The notes beneath the pieces were generated by a model that was not told the DNA's origin, ran no database searches, and saw only the letters and a program-made list of their open reading frames with translations. Below are positions 24,993-37,286 of a stretch of 64,000 nucleotides of DNA, one piece after another. Numbering within the stretch: the first letter of the stretch is position 1; each line of letters opens with the position of its first letter. The stretch spans positions 684,128 to 748,127 of the forward strand of contig JAUJYZ010000504.1 of NCBI GenBank assembly GCA_033675265.1, written 5' to 3'. Origin of the DNA: Actinostola sp. cb2023. Lineage: Eukaryota > Cnidaria > Anthozoa > Actiniaria > Actinostolidae. Position numbers and translations under genes: made by a program.

Positions 24993-25415
24993 GTACTCTC
25001 ATGCTTAATCACATCAAGATAGTTTGAACCATAAATGCGCGCAACGTTTGTTTTATTAGTACGTAAGAATTTTACGTTGATACTTGCGTAAGTCAAGGAT
25101 TGCTTTACCTCATATTTCAGACAGGCGCGGGACTGTACTCTTATGCTTAATCACTTCAAAATAGTTTGAACCATAATTGCGCGCAACGTTTGTTTGATGA
25201 GTACGTAAGAATTTTACGTTGATACTTGCGTAAGTCAAGGATTGCTTTACCTCATATTTCAGACAGGCGCGGGACTGTACTCTTATGCTTAATCACCTCA
25301 ATATAGTTTGAACCATAATTGCGCGCAACGTTTGTTTGATGAGTACGTAAGAATTTTACGTTGATACTTGCGTAAGTCAAGGCTTGCTTTCCTTCATATT
25401 TCAGACAGGCGCGGA
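24993..25415. repeat. 141-bp tandem repeat, 3 copies
   Basis: Each copy contains 'atagtttgaaccataa', 'gcgcgcaacgtttgttt' and 'cgtaagaattttacgttgat' (itself an inverted repeat). Copies begin near 24993, 25134 and 25275. Confidence 0.85.
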
Positions 25416-26516
25416 ATTACACTTTACTTTTACGGTACGCTTGCGTCGACTACTCAGTGGCGACTTCTCCGGTACGTGGAGGGTAGAGTAGTTACGCTTG
25501 CGTTACATATCCTTTTCGGTCAGGTGCGTGGGACGTATGGTCAAGCTTTCTCCACGTAAAGTACGTGTGTATGAAATTCACGCCATGTTTGACTCGCGTA
25601 AAGCGTTTACGTAAGTGTTTACGTTTTAGATGAAATCTTGCCTTGCCAAACCACCGATGATTAGAGACAACATTCATTACTCTACTAAGCTTTTAATCGT
25701 GACAATACATGTATTTTATCGATATTTTTATCGTCTTATTTTTCTGATGATCAACCGCTTTATTTTTAAAACTTGCTTCAGTATAGACACCATTTTGTGC
25801 CTCACTACAATAGTAATTTTGTTGTCTTCTATTGTACATGAAATTGCTCAGAAAAATCATTTCTCGCGTTAGCCTGCGTAGTTGGTGCTCAACGGTTTTG
25901 TGGGGGAGGAGAGGGGACAGGGGAGGGAGAGAGGAGGGGAGAAAGGAAACACCGCGTGTCCGTCTACTGATGGATGGTAAATGCTGATTGGCTGAAATGG
26001 AGTCAAGTGTTTCATGTGGTTGATTACTCATCCCTGGCCTCCCCCGATAAAAGACTGCAAGTTATATGCAGGCTCACGTCACGCTAGCCAGGGAATCTTG
26101 TCGGTTTGTGCGCAATCGTTTAGCGCATTTGTTACTAGTAACTACGCTGACCACTAGCGAAAGAAATGCGAGCTTTCATTGTTTCTTTGTGTGAAAGGTT
26201 CTCCATGTGATAAGCTATCCTACTTAGATAAGACATCGTTCTAATAGTTAACTCTCTCTAAGGCAAATTTGGTATTAACAAAACAGTGCAGCAGACAAAC
26301 TGACTACAAGACAAAGGTTAAGCAGGCACACGTTGCGCTAGGGAAACTCCGCTGACCACTAGCAAAAGATATACAAGCTTTGTTTCTTTTGGAGGGGCGT
26401 TAGTGTAGAGAGAGCTGACTATACTGTAAGCCATATACCCCGTCGTTTGCGACCATTCTCAAAATGTTCTACTAACTTTTACTTTTTAATTTGTAAACTA
26501 GAATGTGGCATCAGTT
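25416..26516. other. 3' flank of the CRD/kringle gene, no gene seen
   Basis: Contains a 'tagcctgcg' start near 25870 with a G-rich purine run (25905-25945) and a partly matching 'gcaggct' near 26070. ATTAAA on the minus strand at about 26487-26492 could serve as the polyadenylation signal of the gene ending at 26517. Confidence 0.35.
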
Positions 26517-29500
26517 TCACCGACCCATTTGCTTTGACCGGCCATTGTTATTTCGTTTGTTCTTGTTGTTAGATACTCTACCCTTGCCTGACTGCTTTTT
26601 ACCACCGTTCTGTTGGCTAGATTTGACTTGAGTCTGTCCTGTGTGTATTTGAGTGGGTCCTTGAGATCCTCCTTGTCTTTGAGACAGTGTTTGACTAAGT
26701 TCTTGTCTCTGAGTCAGTCCTTGGGTTGGCCTATGTGCTAGTAGTTTCTCAGCCCTCCCTTGTGTTTGAGTCTGTTGTTGGACTTTGCTAAGTCCTTGTG
26801 TTTTAGCTGCTCCTTGTCTCTGAGTCAGTCCTTGCGTTGGACTATATGCTTGTGGTTTCTCAGCCCGCCCTGGTGTTTGAGTCTGTTTTTGTGTTTGCCT
26901 TGAGCTCATGATATGGGTTTGTGATTTATCAGCTGTACAAAAAAGAGAAAATTCAAGTAAGCAAAACATGGCAAACTAATCATTGCACAACTGAGTTTTA
27001 GACTGCTGAACCCAACACGAAATATGGATTTTTTTTTCTCCTTCCTCTTACTATGACACTTCCCGTCACGACCACAACACGACCACAGCACGATCAAGAT
27101 ACGACCACGTTACGAACCACGATACGACCACGGTACGACCACGATACGACCACTGTACGACCACAGTACGACCACGGTACGACCACGATACGACCACAGC
27201 ACGATCAAGATACGACCACGTTACGAACCACGATACGACCACGGTACGACCACGGTACGACCACAGTACGACCACGGTACGACTACTGTACGACCACGAT
27301 ACGACCACAGTATGACCATGATACGACCACTGTACGACCACGATACGACCACAATACGACCACGGTACGACCACGATACGACCATGATACGACCACAGTA
27401 CGACCACGATACGACCACAGTATGACCACTACGCGACGACATTTTTATCGCTGCAACTTATGGCCGTGTCATTGTTATCAAGGCTCACACATATCTCATG
27501 CATTTTATTCAAAGAACAGTTCAATAACCTTACCATGTTTACAGCGAGTAATCTTACAGTATTCCCATCTTACATTAGGATTTGTAGTGTAGCACCAAGG
27601 ACCGCTCGGAGCCTGGTGACCAGGGTTCCGGCATGCATTGCCCGCCCCGATAAGTTCTTTATATTTATCCGGAGAACGGAAATGACGATGTGGACATTGG
27701 TCAGACCATGATTGACACTTGTACCCAGACTTCGTGACGGAGACATTCCCTCGGTAGGCGTACCCGTTTCCATAGAAACAATGTTGGGACGATCCTTACA
27801 AATGATATGATTGATTAGTAAGACTTGACTTTGTTATACACTGTTTTCATTGTGATATTTTACTTACCATTTCCTATCTCGTTAGCTGTCTTATCATCTG
27901 AAAGAAAGTATTTGTTAGCATGAACCTTAGGAAACCTTTTTTGCACGATAAGGCTGAAGAGGGGTTATGTTCCCTGTGGCAATCCTGAAAAGCGCGCGCA
28001 CGGAACCTTATTCATTCTGGCAAAGTCTCAAAGAAGAGAATTGGGTTTCCTATGGCAATCCTGAAAATTAGTGCGCGCGCACGGAACCTTATACTTTATT
28101 CTGGCAAAGTCTCAAAGTAGAGAATTGGGTTCCCAGTGGCAATCCTGAAAAAAAGCGCGCGCACACGGAACCTTCTTATTCATTCTTGCAAAGTCTCAAA
28201 GTAGAGAATTGGGTTCCCTGTGGCAATCCTGAAAAGCGCGCGCACACGGAACCTTCTTATTCATTCTTGCAAAGTCTCAAAGTAGAGAATTGGGTTCCCT
28301 GTGGCAATCCTGAAAAGCGCGCGCACACGGAACCTTCTTATTCATTCTTGCAAAGTCTCAAAGAAGAGAATTGAGTTTCCTGTGGCAATCCTGAAAAGCG
28401 CGCGCACACGGAACCTTATTCATTCTGGCAAAGTCTCAAAGAAGAGAATTGGGTTTCCTGTGGCAATCCTGAAAATTAGTGCGCGCGCACGGAACCTTAT
28501 ACTTTATTCTGGCAAAGTCTCAAAGTAGAGAATTGGGTTCCCAGTGGCAATCCTGAAAAGCGCGCGCACACGGAACCTTCTTATTCATTCTTGCAAAGTC
28601 TCAAAGTAGAGAATTGGGTTCCCTGTGGCAATCCTGAAAAGCGCGCGCACACGGAACCTTCTTATTCATTCTTGCAAAGTCTCAAAGTAGAGAATTGGGT
28701 TCCCTGTGGAAATCCTGAAAAGCGCGCGCACACGAAACCTTCTTATTCATTCTTGCAAAGTCTCAAAGAAGAGAATTGGGTTCCCTGTGGAAATCCTGAA
28801 AAGCGCGCGCACACCACGGAACCTTTTTCATTCTTGCAAAGTCTCCAAGTAGAGAATTGGGTTTCCTGTGGCAATCCTGAAAATTAGTGCGTGCGCACGG
28901 AACCTTATACTTTATTCTGGCAAAGTCTCAAAGTAGAGAATTGGGTTCCCAGTGGCAATCCTGAAAAGCGCGCGCACACGGAACCTTCTTATTCATTCTT
29001 GCAAAGTCTCAAAGTAGAGAATTGGGTTCCCTGTGGCAATCCTGAAAAGCGCGCGCACACGAAACCTTCTTATTCATTCTTGCAAAGTCTCAAAGAAGAG
29101 AATTGGGTTCCCTGTGGCAATCCTGAAAAGCGCGCGCACACGAAACCTTCTTATTCATTCTTGCAAAGTCTCAAAGAAGAGAATTGGGTTTCCTGTGGCA
29201 ATCCTGAAAATTAGTGCGCGCACACGAAACCTTATTCATTCTTGCAAAGTCTCAAAGAAGAGAATTGGGTTTCCTGTGGCAATCCTGAAAATTAGTGCGC
29301 GCACACGGAACCTTATTTATTCTTGCAAAGTCTCAAAGAAGATAATTGGGTTTCCTGTCTTACTTACGTAGTAATTCTCGTGAGATGTAGCATTCAGGGA
29401 TATGAGGTCCCATCATCCTTGGCAGCCCGTCACATCTCATAAGTATATTCTTGGTTATATAAGTAGCAAACGTGTCGTGTTCCTCCTTCTTCTCACCTAT

Positions 29501-32500
29501 CTCATCCTGGGCTGACCACGTGACGCCAGGGTAATTCTGCATGAGAGAAATCCACTCCCGTTTGCAAAGAAAGTTTAACATCTCACACGCTTCTCTGAGG
29601 AAAAAGATCAGAATGAGAAATTGTCTTCACCAGTCCTTTCAATGTTCGCGGTGGTTTTAAACAAGGCTTGTAATTACTCGGCGAGCTGCCTGTGGCACGC
29701 CGAGTAGAAAATGGAAGTTTTACTAGTTGTTGACTACTTACCTGCAAACGGCCTGGGGCTGAGTACTTGATGACGTCATATCACAGCTCGGGAAATAGTA
29801 GTGACAGTACATATCCTGTATGAGTTGAAAACATCGGCTGCGCAGTAACGCTCTTGGGTTCGGCAAACGTAAATTGCCGAAGAACTCTCGCTTTATCCGC
29901 ACAGTTCTCAGTCTCTTCTCGTGCTCGATTTGCTGTTTTCTGTCGACGAAGATGAGTGCGTGGGCGGGGATGGAGTAGTTGCATATGCTGGTGCTGTGGT
30001 TGTAGTATGGATGACAATATGATGCAGGTGAAGACTTCTTATACACTGGGTTACACTGACTACATGTTAATCAGAAACATAGGTGAGCTACTGCATACTT
30101 GTTATAATATAGCAATGATATAACGCGCGCTCTGATTGGCTAGAGTTCTATGAACTATTCCCCCATGGGCTGCACGCTATCGTCAACTTTCCACTGGCTT
30201 CGTCTGTTCGAAATAACGCGCGCTCTCATTGGCTAAAATTGCTATGAACTATTTCCCCATGGGCTGCACGCTCTATAGATGCCATATTATAAATCAAGCT
30301 AAATCAATTAGTCAACGAGCGTCCATGCGCCCATTGCGTTATAGACGCACGAGAGAAAATATAAAGAACTCTTAACAAGCGTAAGAGTGGCACGAGGCGT
30401 AGCCGTAGCCGATCTTTTATAGTGATTTTAGTAAAGTTGCTTTAAACCTTATCACTACTGTATATCAATGCTTAATGTGTAATAAACAAATTAGGACATG
30501 TTAAGATCATGATATTGTTTTTATTCACTCGATTTTATTCGACAAATCACTCAATCGCTCGAAGACTGGCTCGTTCGTGATTTGTCATTAAAATCTCGTG
30601 AATAAAAACAATATCATGATCTTAACATGTAATAATCTCTATACTAATATTAGATATATGTACTTTACCTTGCTGCGTTGTTCAGTGTTTTATTTGACGC
30701 TGCTTTAGTCGGAACGTGACTAGGAGCTAAAAAACAACAAATATATGTTACAGTCCACTGAGAGCCCAGACCCCTTGAACGTATATAGTACTGCGCATAC
30801 TTAAAAGTCGAACCTCTCGTAAACGACCAACGTTATTGTCAGGTGGTCGAGGTAGTCTCTTTCAGTCGCTTATTAGAGGTTTGACTGCGAAACAACATTG
30901 TTTACGTTGATTCTACTTTGCGGACACAGGTAGCGCGAGTACGTATAATTATTATGTTGGGCTCCCTGTGTTGTTACGCACGGAAACCCGTGCGCTCTAC
31001 CACAGGAAGCCCGCCAAAGACGCGCACATGATTTTATATTTTGAATAATAGCCTCAGGAGAAATCATTGGGCTTCCTGTGTCCCTACAAACAGATAAACG
31101 TCTTCAAGACACTTTTAGAGAAAGGTTGTGTTTAATTCCGCGTTAAGAGGATTAGAAAGTACTTTAATAGCACTTGAAATTGTGACGCGAAGAGAGTCAA
31201 GTCAAGAGAGACTGTTGAAGTATCATACCGCGAAGACAAAATCCAGCAGAGAAGAAGAAAGAAAGACACAACGAAGAGATCACATGAAAAGAAGATTTTA
31301 CGTTCGCATAGAGTACACTAAACAACCGTTTTGAGGATGTCATTTCCAATCATTCTGTGCCGTACTGTTATTCACTTGTTCTGCTTGTTCCACGCAGAAC
31401 CCAACGCTTTTTGTATGTCATTCAAGGATTTACGTAAGTCGCGCTATTGACAGATTTGACAGATAGTTCATCTTGACAGTTTAGTGGAGAATTTTAAAAA
31501 CGAATAATCGATATTTTCTGACAGCAGAATCATCGTTCTCTCATCTTCTTAACTTTGGACGTCAAAGGTTCATTTATTTCCACAGATTCGTGAAAGTTAG
31601 TATTTTCCCTGGTCGCAATAGACGTTATTATGCAACTAACTTCTAAGGTTTTGTACAGAAATTCCCATTTTATTTTCATTCTATATTCTTTCAATTTTTC
31701 ATTACGCAGTATTCAGCCAGATAGCCTTTAAAGTTAATTCAACAGTTGGCTGCGCAAAGTCACAAACATTTCATTTTAATTACAATAGTTAAATAGCGCA
31801 TCTGACCATTTGGCGCGCATTTGACTCGGGACAAGAAAGATGATCAATTAATGTCACGTGACATCAGAGCAGAATCTGCCAGATTCTGCTCTGATGTCAG
31901 TAAGTGCTGTCTCTGTGGGGTTAGAATCACACAAAGTGCATGCTTGGCCTCTCCCGATCCATATCAACCACTGTCTGGAATTTTATCGATTTTTTACATG
32001 GTATTGTCTAGTGGGTAGATAGTACTAGATAACAAGATGAATAGTTTTGTATTTTTTGTGTTTGTCTTTCAAAATGACTGCCATCTTTGACAATATGCAT
32101 GCTGCTTGCCATGGAATGATCAAGAATATTTCAACGTGAACCATATGTAGGTTTTGTCAAATTCTGCAGAATATAGACGACAGTTGGTGAAGTAGAGTTT
32201 GGTTGCCAACTATCTTGACCTGTACTTATTCTACTTAGAAAATCGCTCTTTAACTCAAAGAGGAATTTGTCGTATTTTTTTCCTCTCGTGAATGAAACGT
32301 CACAAGATCAAGTCTTAAATTCCTTCAAAAGTCCATTTTAAAGCTTCTTTGCGAAATATTTTCTAAAACTAAAACATTTAGTTTACAGTCAGTATATTGG
32401 TTGAGCTCGTTCAAGAAGATTGGTATTGTATTCATGTTTTCTGACAACAAAGTTAGCCTTGAAGAGTCATCTAAAAAGAGCATGGAATTCATTTTTACAT

Positions 32501-34056
32501 GCTTCTGTTTGGCACATGCAACCATAAAGAAAGTTCTGTTTGTGCAATGCATGGATATAGAGCTTAGTGATAGACATATCGATAAAGATATTAAATAGAT
32601 TGTAGTTTTTCTGTGTAATGAGTACCATGCATGAAAATAACTCAAATGGTCGAAGACAATAGGTAAAACGTACGTCAAAGGTTCATTTATTTCCACAGAT
32701 TCGTGAAAGTTAGCCATTTTCCCTGGTCGCAGGGAAAATTAATTTATTTTCATTCTATATTCTTTCTATTTTTCATTACGCAGTATTCAGCCAGATAGCC
32801 TTTAAAGTTAATTCAACAGTTGGCTGCGCAAAGTCACAAACATTTCATTTTAACTACAATAGTTAAATAGCGCATCTGACCATTTGGCGCGCATTTGACT
32901 CGGGACAAGAAAGATGATCAATTAATGTCACGTGACATCAGAGCAGAATCTGCCAGATTCTGCTCTGATGTCAGTAAGTGCTGTCTCTGTGGGGTTAGAA
33001 TCACACAAAGTGCATGCTTGGCCTCTCCCGATCCATATCAACCACTGTCTGGAATTTTATCGATTTTTTACATGGTATTGTCTAGTGGGTAGATAGTACT
33101 AGATAACAAGATGAATAGTTTTGTATTTTTTGTGTTTGTCTTTCAAAATGACTGCCATCTTTGACAATATGCATGCTGATTGCCATGGAATGATCAAGAA
33201 TATTTCAACGTGAGCCATATGTAGGTTTTGTCAAATTCTGCAGAATATAGACGACAGTTGGTGAAGAGTTTGGTTGCCAACTATCTTGACCTGTACTTAT
33301 TCTACTTAGAAAATCGCTCTTTAACTCAAAGAGGAATTTGTCGTATTTTTTTCCTCTCGTGAATGAAACGTCACAAGATCAAGTCTTAAATTCCTTCAAA
33401 AGTCCATTTTAAAGCTTCTTTGCGAAATATTTTCTAAAACTAAAACAATTAGTTTACAGTTAGTATATTAGTAGAGCTTGTTCAAGAAGATTGGTATTGT
33501 ATTCATGTTTTCTGACAACAAAGTTAGCCTTGAAGAGTCATCTAAAAAGAGCAAAACGAATGAAACGTCACAAGATCAAATCTTAAATTCCTTCAAAAGT
33601 CCATTTTATAGCTTCTTTGCGAAATATTTTCTAAAACTAAAACATTTAGTTTACTGTCAGTATATTGGTTGAGCTCGTTCAAGAAGATTGGTATTGTATT
33701 CATGTTTTCTGACAACAAAGTTAGCCTTGAAGAGTCGTCTAAAAAGAGCATGGATTTCAGTCATTTTTGCATGCTCCTTTTTGGCGCAAGCAACCATAAA
33801 GAAAGTTATGTTTGTACAATGTATGGATATAGAGCTTAGTGATAGACATATCGATAAAGATAAACAAAAGAGATTGTAGTTTTTCTGTGTATTGAGTACC
33901 ATGCATGGAAATAACTCAAATCATCTAGGACAATGGTAAAACGTACATACCAGATGTAGGCCATGACGTAGGCGACTTCGTATTCGCAATGGACGCTGGT
34001 TTGCCATCAGCAAATGCAACCAGGAAAGCAAGCAAAAGGACGAATTTTGATGTCAT
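26517..34056 (-). CDS. Secreted Frizzled-CRD plus kringle protein with basic Gln/Thr-rich tail
   Basis: Seven coding exons: 33951-34056, 30669-30726, 29742-30059, 29368-29594, 27868-27897, 27534-27794, 26517-26932. All are GT-AG with matching phases, giving 471 residues. Residues 1-19 are a signal peptide (MTSKFVLLLAFLVAFADG). From C57 to about 230 lies a Frizzled-type cysteine-rich domain (CNPVYKKSS, YCHPYYN, MYCHYYFPSC, AVCREACEMLNFLC, RCDGLP). From C252 to about 332 lies a kringle (HCFYGNGYAYRG, KCQSW, NACRNP, PWCYTTNP, EYCKITRC) with all six canonical cysteines plus one extra. The final exon is a low-complexity QTQ/TQG tail with an internal repeat (PTQGLTQRQ twice), ending in a very basic KNKRNNNGRSKQ run. 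CRD-kringle order is that of ROR receptors, but there is no membrane helix or kinase. CRDs bind Wnt ligands, so a soluble Wnt-binding role is inference. Confidence 0.88.
27063..27432. repeat. 11-bp minisatellite 'tacgaccacgg', about 33 copies
   Basis: Units tacgaccacgg/ga/ag, with a longer duplicated block that includes 'cacgatcaagatacgacc' and 'cgttacgaaccac'. Intronic, between the kringle exon and the last exon of the CRD/kringle gene. Confidence 0.9.
27960..29356. repeat. ~81-bp minisatellite with Z-DNA-prone core, about 17 copies
   Basis: The unit contains 'gttccctgtggcaatcctg', 'aaaagcgcgcgcacacgg' and 'cttgcaaagtctcaaag'. Variant types (short 'attagtgcgcgc' units, long 'cttcttattcattc' units) alternate. 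It fills most of the CRD/kringle intron 27898-29367. Confidence 0.95.
30118..30275. repeat. Tandem duplication with 'cgcgcgctctgattggct' motif
   Basis: Two copies about 95 bp apart share 'ataacgcgcgctct', 'attggcta' and 'ccccatgggctgcacgctat'. Intronic. Confidence 0.75.
30496..30630. mobile_element. 135-bp MITE with ~33-bp inverted repeats
   Basis: Left acatgttaagatcatgat... pairs perfectly with right ...atcatgatcttaacatgt out to 'tttttattcac'. Intronic in the CRD/kringle gene. Confidence 0.88.
31559..33930. repeat. ~1.07-kb tandem duplication with nested partial third copy
   Basis: Sequence from about 31559 recurs at an offset of 1074 bp with few differences (for example 'acatcagagcagaatctg' at 31861 and 32935). 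Part of it recurs again near 33679 ('caagaagattggtattgt'). Each copy holds a 20-bp-arm palindrome around 'cagaatctgccagattctg'. The duplicated 65-residue frames look non-coding. Intronic, between the signal-peptide exon and the second exon of the CRD/kringle gene. Confidence 0.9.
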
Positions 34057-35149
34057 CTTTGAAGCGTTTACGAACACTTTTTCTTTCGTTAGTCAAGAAC
34101 AACTCGTTCACACCACTGTCCTCGAACGAGTCTGTGCATTGGAATTCCAACGTTTGAGCTTGAAAGGTTAAGGGTGCTATCAATACATGATTTGTGCCTA
34201 AGAAAGGGTCACTTTCGACTTTGACAAGATCCACCAGATGGACTTTAGAGAGATGGCGAGATTTCATATTTTACTATCTGCAGCAGTTCTTATTCCGTCA
34301 GAAACAGCATCACCTAAAACTCATTGTTTTTCTTTTCAACAAAAAGACTGATTAAAATAATTATGAACAAATTATACTGATTATCATAAATTATGCAAAT
34401 TACACACTATGCTGGACCTTTGGTGCAAAACTGGATTTTTAAAAACTATCCTTTATCTTACACAGTATAAATAATTGCAAGGTAGTTTGACTGACATTGA
34501 TATTGAATGCTTTTAAGTTCAAATTAAACAAACTCCATCCAATCATAGATTTTAATATGTACAATGATAAAATGCACGACCTTGAGATGGCGACGGCGAT
34601 TGATAGTTACAAACGATAACTTAATATCAAGAAACAAAGCAGGAAATATGCCAAGACGGAAAAATGCTTAGGCTTGATTGAGAGCGTGCGCGCTTTGCAT
34701 GATGGGACGACAGGAATAACCATTCGCGTCACGTGGGTTTATATAGAGGGTGCATGAGTAGGTGCTTTGTTGCAAACATTTAACATACCAAACAATCGTT
34801 TATTTTTCCATTTTTTGTAAACACTAACTACAATCACGTGTTTGTTAACTGAACTAAGAGATCTTACATCAGTACTGCACTGTTGCTGTGATAGAGTCGT
34901 TTTCGTATGAGTGGAAAATCTACGGAGTTACGGCCACGGTATGGAATCGAAGACATTCTATTCAACAAATCACAGCGCGCAAAATCATTGCTCAACCAAT
35001 CAGAATGCTTGATGGACTATATAGCCCATGCAAAAAGCTAAAAAAATGGCCCAAAATGACGATATTTGATGGACTGTATGTAGTCCATGCAAGAAGCTCA
35101 AAAATGGCCCAAAATGACGATATTTGATGGACTGTAGCCCATACAAAAA

Positions 35150-35459
35150 CGCTAGGAGAGGGGGACGTTGGGGGATAGCTGATACCGCAATACCGCATCA
35201 AACAACTGAAAAATACCGTAATACCGTATCTAAAATTGAAATTTGAAACAACAGTAGTAATGTTTTGGAAACCACCGGAATACCGAAATACGCTAAAGAA
35301 ATTTGAATTTCACCATATACCGTAGCCCCAAGTCGCCAAATACCGCATACCGCAGACCAGGACGATACCGCAATACCGCATCTCAAAAAAAAACCCTGTA
35401 ATATCGCACAAAAAATCGACGGATACCGCAATAACGCGCCCCCGTGTCCCCCTCCTAGG
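35150..35459. mobile_element. Element rich in 'ataccgcaataccgc' with inverted ends
   Basis: Left 'ctaggagagggggacg' matches the complement of right 'gtccccctcctagg'. The interior repeats taccgcaata/taccgta on one strand. Confidence 0.65.
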
Positions 35460-35547
35460 ACTAAATATCTAATGTACGAAATCCCGAACAGAAGTTATTT
35501 ACACTTCCGGTTGACGTTCGCCGTCGTAGATTTTAGGATTTTTAGTC

Positions 35548-35657
35548 CTGGCCCCGGTTGCACGAAAGGTGAATAGCGCTATCTACCGGATAAGTCCTAT
35601 CAACGGATAAAATTTATTGGATAACTGTGTTGGATAGGACTTGTCAACCGGGGCCAG
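35548..35657. mobile_element. 110-bp 'ctggccccggttg' MITE
   Basis: Ends ctggccccggttg and caaccggggccag; the interior has 'gaatagcgctatctaccgg' and 'ttggataggacttgtc'. It resembles a repeat I remember from anthozoan genomes; this was not checked. Confidence 0.8.
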
Positions 35658-35807
35658 AACTGTACCCACCTTTCTCAATAACTATATAAATACGGCGCGC
35701 GAAAGAAATATTCAGACAATGTTTTGGTACATACTCTATTCTGTATAATAAATATAGCAATAATTTCCCTTGTTACGTGTAGATACGAACTGGTATCACA
35801 TCATTAA

Positions 35808-36263
35808 AGTGCCTATAACCCCTGTGAGATTCTTTCAAAAATCTATTCAATATAAGCTGAATAGTTGGTGGGTTCAGTATTTTGTGATTTGAACCTTGCG
35901 TTTATGAGTTATAGAGGTTTGAAATCTCAATATGCAAATTTGATGACGTCAACCCAGGAATTTGCCATAACTTATGTAGACATTTTCAAGAAGAGCTTAT
36001 ATTTTGAAATGGGGAAAAAGTTATAAAATCATTTATAAAGACTGTGAAAATATTCTGTAAGTTTTCAAATGTCAATAATCAGCACAAGGGCGTTTTTGTA
36101 TAATAAATGAAGTCTTAGTAGACGTCATCAAATTTGCATATTGAGATTTCAAACCTCTATAACTCATAAACGCAAGGTTCAAATCACAAAATACTGAACC
36201 CACCAACTATTCAGCTTATATTGAATAGAATTTTAAAACAATCTCACAGGGGTTATAGGCACT
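35808..36263. mobile_element. 456-bp MITE with ~145-bp inverted repeats and TTAA target sites
   Basis: Left agtgcctataacccctgtg... pairs with right ...cacaggggttataggcact over about 145 bp. TTAA lies exactly outside both ends (35804-35807, 36264-36267), as in piggyBac/Kolobok-type insertion. No internal gene. Confidence 0.9.
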
Positions 36264-37000
36264 TTAAAGCTTTTCCCATTGGAGCAAGTGTTCTACAAAC
36301 ATGGTATGTATGTCACCATGGCAACACGGATATACCTAACTCGGACAGTTATAGAAATATGTAAATGAATTATTATTATTATTTTACCAGCTTAAATAAT
36401 ACCTTTCAATAGGAAATTATCTATAAAACAATGTTATTAGATTTAAAAGGGAAAAAAAAAAGGAAAACAAATAAATGTCATGACTGGGAGTCGAAATAAG
36501 AAAAGCATGCCGGGAAATTCTTCAAAAAGCGACCAACACCCAGACTTTAATGCTGAGTCACCGTATGTTACGTATAGGATGAAGATTTCGGCCCCATCCG
36601 CGCTATCGAGCAGTACATCAATCAACTTAGCATTCAAAGAGGGAGGGAGCAGTCGGATCCTAAGCCATCAAGAACTGTCCCTACTAAGCTATTGAGCCCG
36701 CTTACTGATTTGGACGGCAAGTTTAGCTAGTCTATCTGAACAATGGTCATTGTTGGGCAAATTCGATGCCTGAAGTCCTGAGGGAAAGCGCAACTAATGA
36801 GTGTTTATTGTCACATTACAAAGAACTTAATGAACTTGTTGTGTCTCCAGATCTTGTAAAAAGACGCATGCCTTTCATTGTGTTACTATCATTCCCTAAG
36901 GCTTAGTTACTTATGATAATTCTGATCAAACGAGATGTTCTTTACCGCAGGTGTTGATCTCGAGATTTGGGCTCACGAACATTCGTATGAAAGACTGTTG

Positions 37001-37136
37001 CCGTGTTTACACTTGGAGGTTTACTGAAGTAAACGAGTTACCGAACCTTGCTAGAAATTGGAAAGCTATTGTTTATTGAGCGGTTAACCTTGGTTTCTGA
37101 TTTGTACCTTGGTAAAGCGCTCAAGTGTAAACACGG
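37001..37136. mobile_element. 136-bp MITE with 'ccgtgtttacacttg' ends
   Basis: Left ccgtgtttacacttg and right caagtgtaaacacgg are perfect 15-bp inverted ends. It lies about 150 bp downstream of the desaturase stop. Confidence 0.75.
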
Positions 37137-37286
37137 CATGTATAGCCCATGCATAATGCTCAAAAAGGCCCTAAATAACGATATTTGATGGACTATAGCC
37201 CATGCAAAAAGCTCAAAAATGGCCCAAAATGACGATATTTAACCATGCCTACAAAATTATTCGTGGTCTCCCTGTGCCCTATCCCA

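Larger units (their letters stand above)
34057..37286. other. Intergenic region, promoter of the CRD/kringle gene and repeat cluster
   Basis: No coding frame supported. From left: 5' flank of the CRD/kringle gene; a partial MITE at 34893-35010; a ~70-bp tandem repeat ('atatttgatggactgta') at 35011-35146, with relatives at 37140-37235; then inverted-repeat elements listed separately. AATAAA on the minus strand near 37070 and 36803 could end the desaturase transcript. Confidence 0.5.

Noticed and set aside
28186..29371. Plus-strand frames of 60-112 residues
   Set aside because: They are the 81-bp minisatellite in the CRD/kringle intron, on the opposite strand to the gene.
31821..33092. Identical 65-residue frames at 31821 and 32895
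   Set aside because: Conserved only because the 1.07-kb block is recently duplicated; they cross a palindrome and have no domain.
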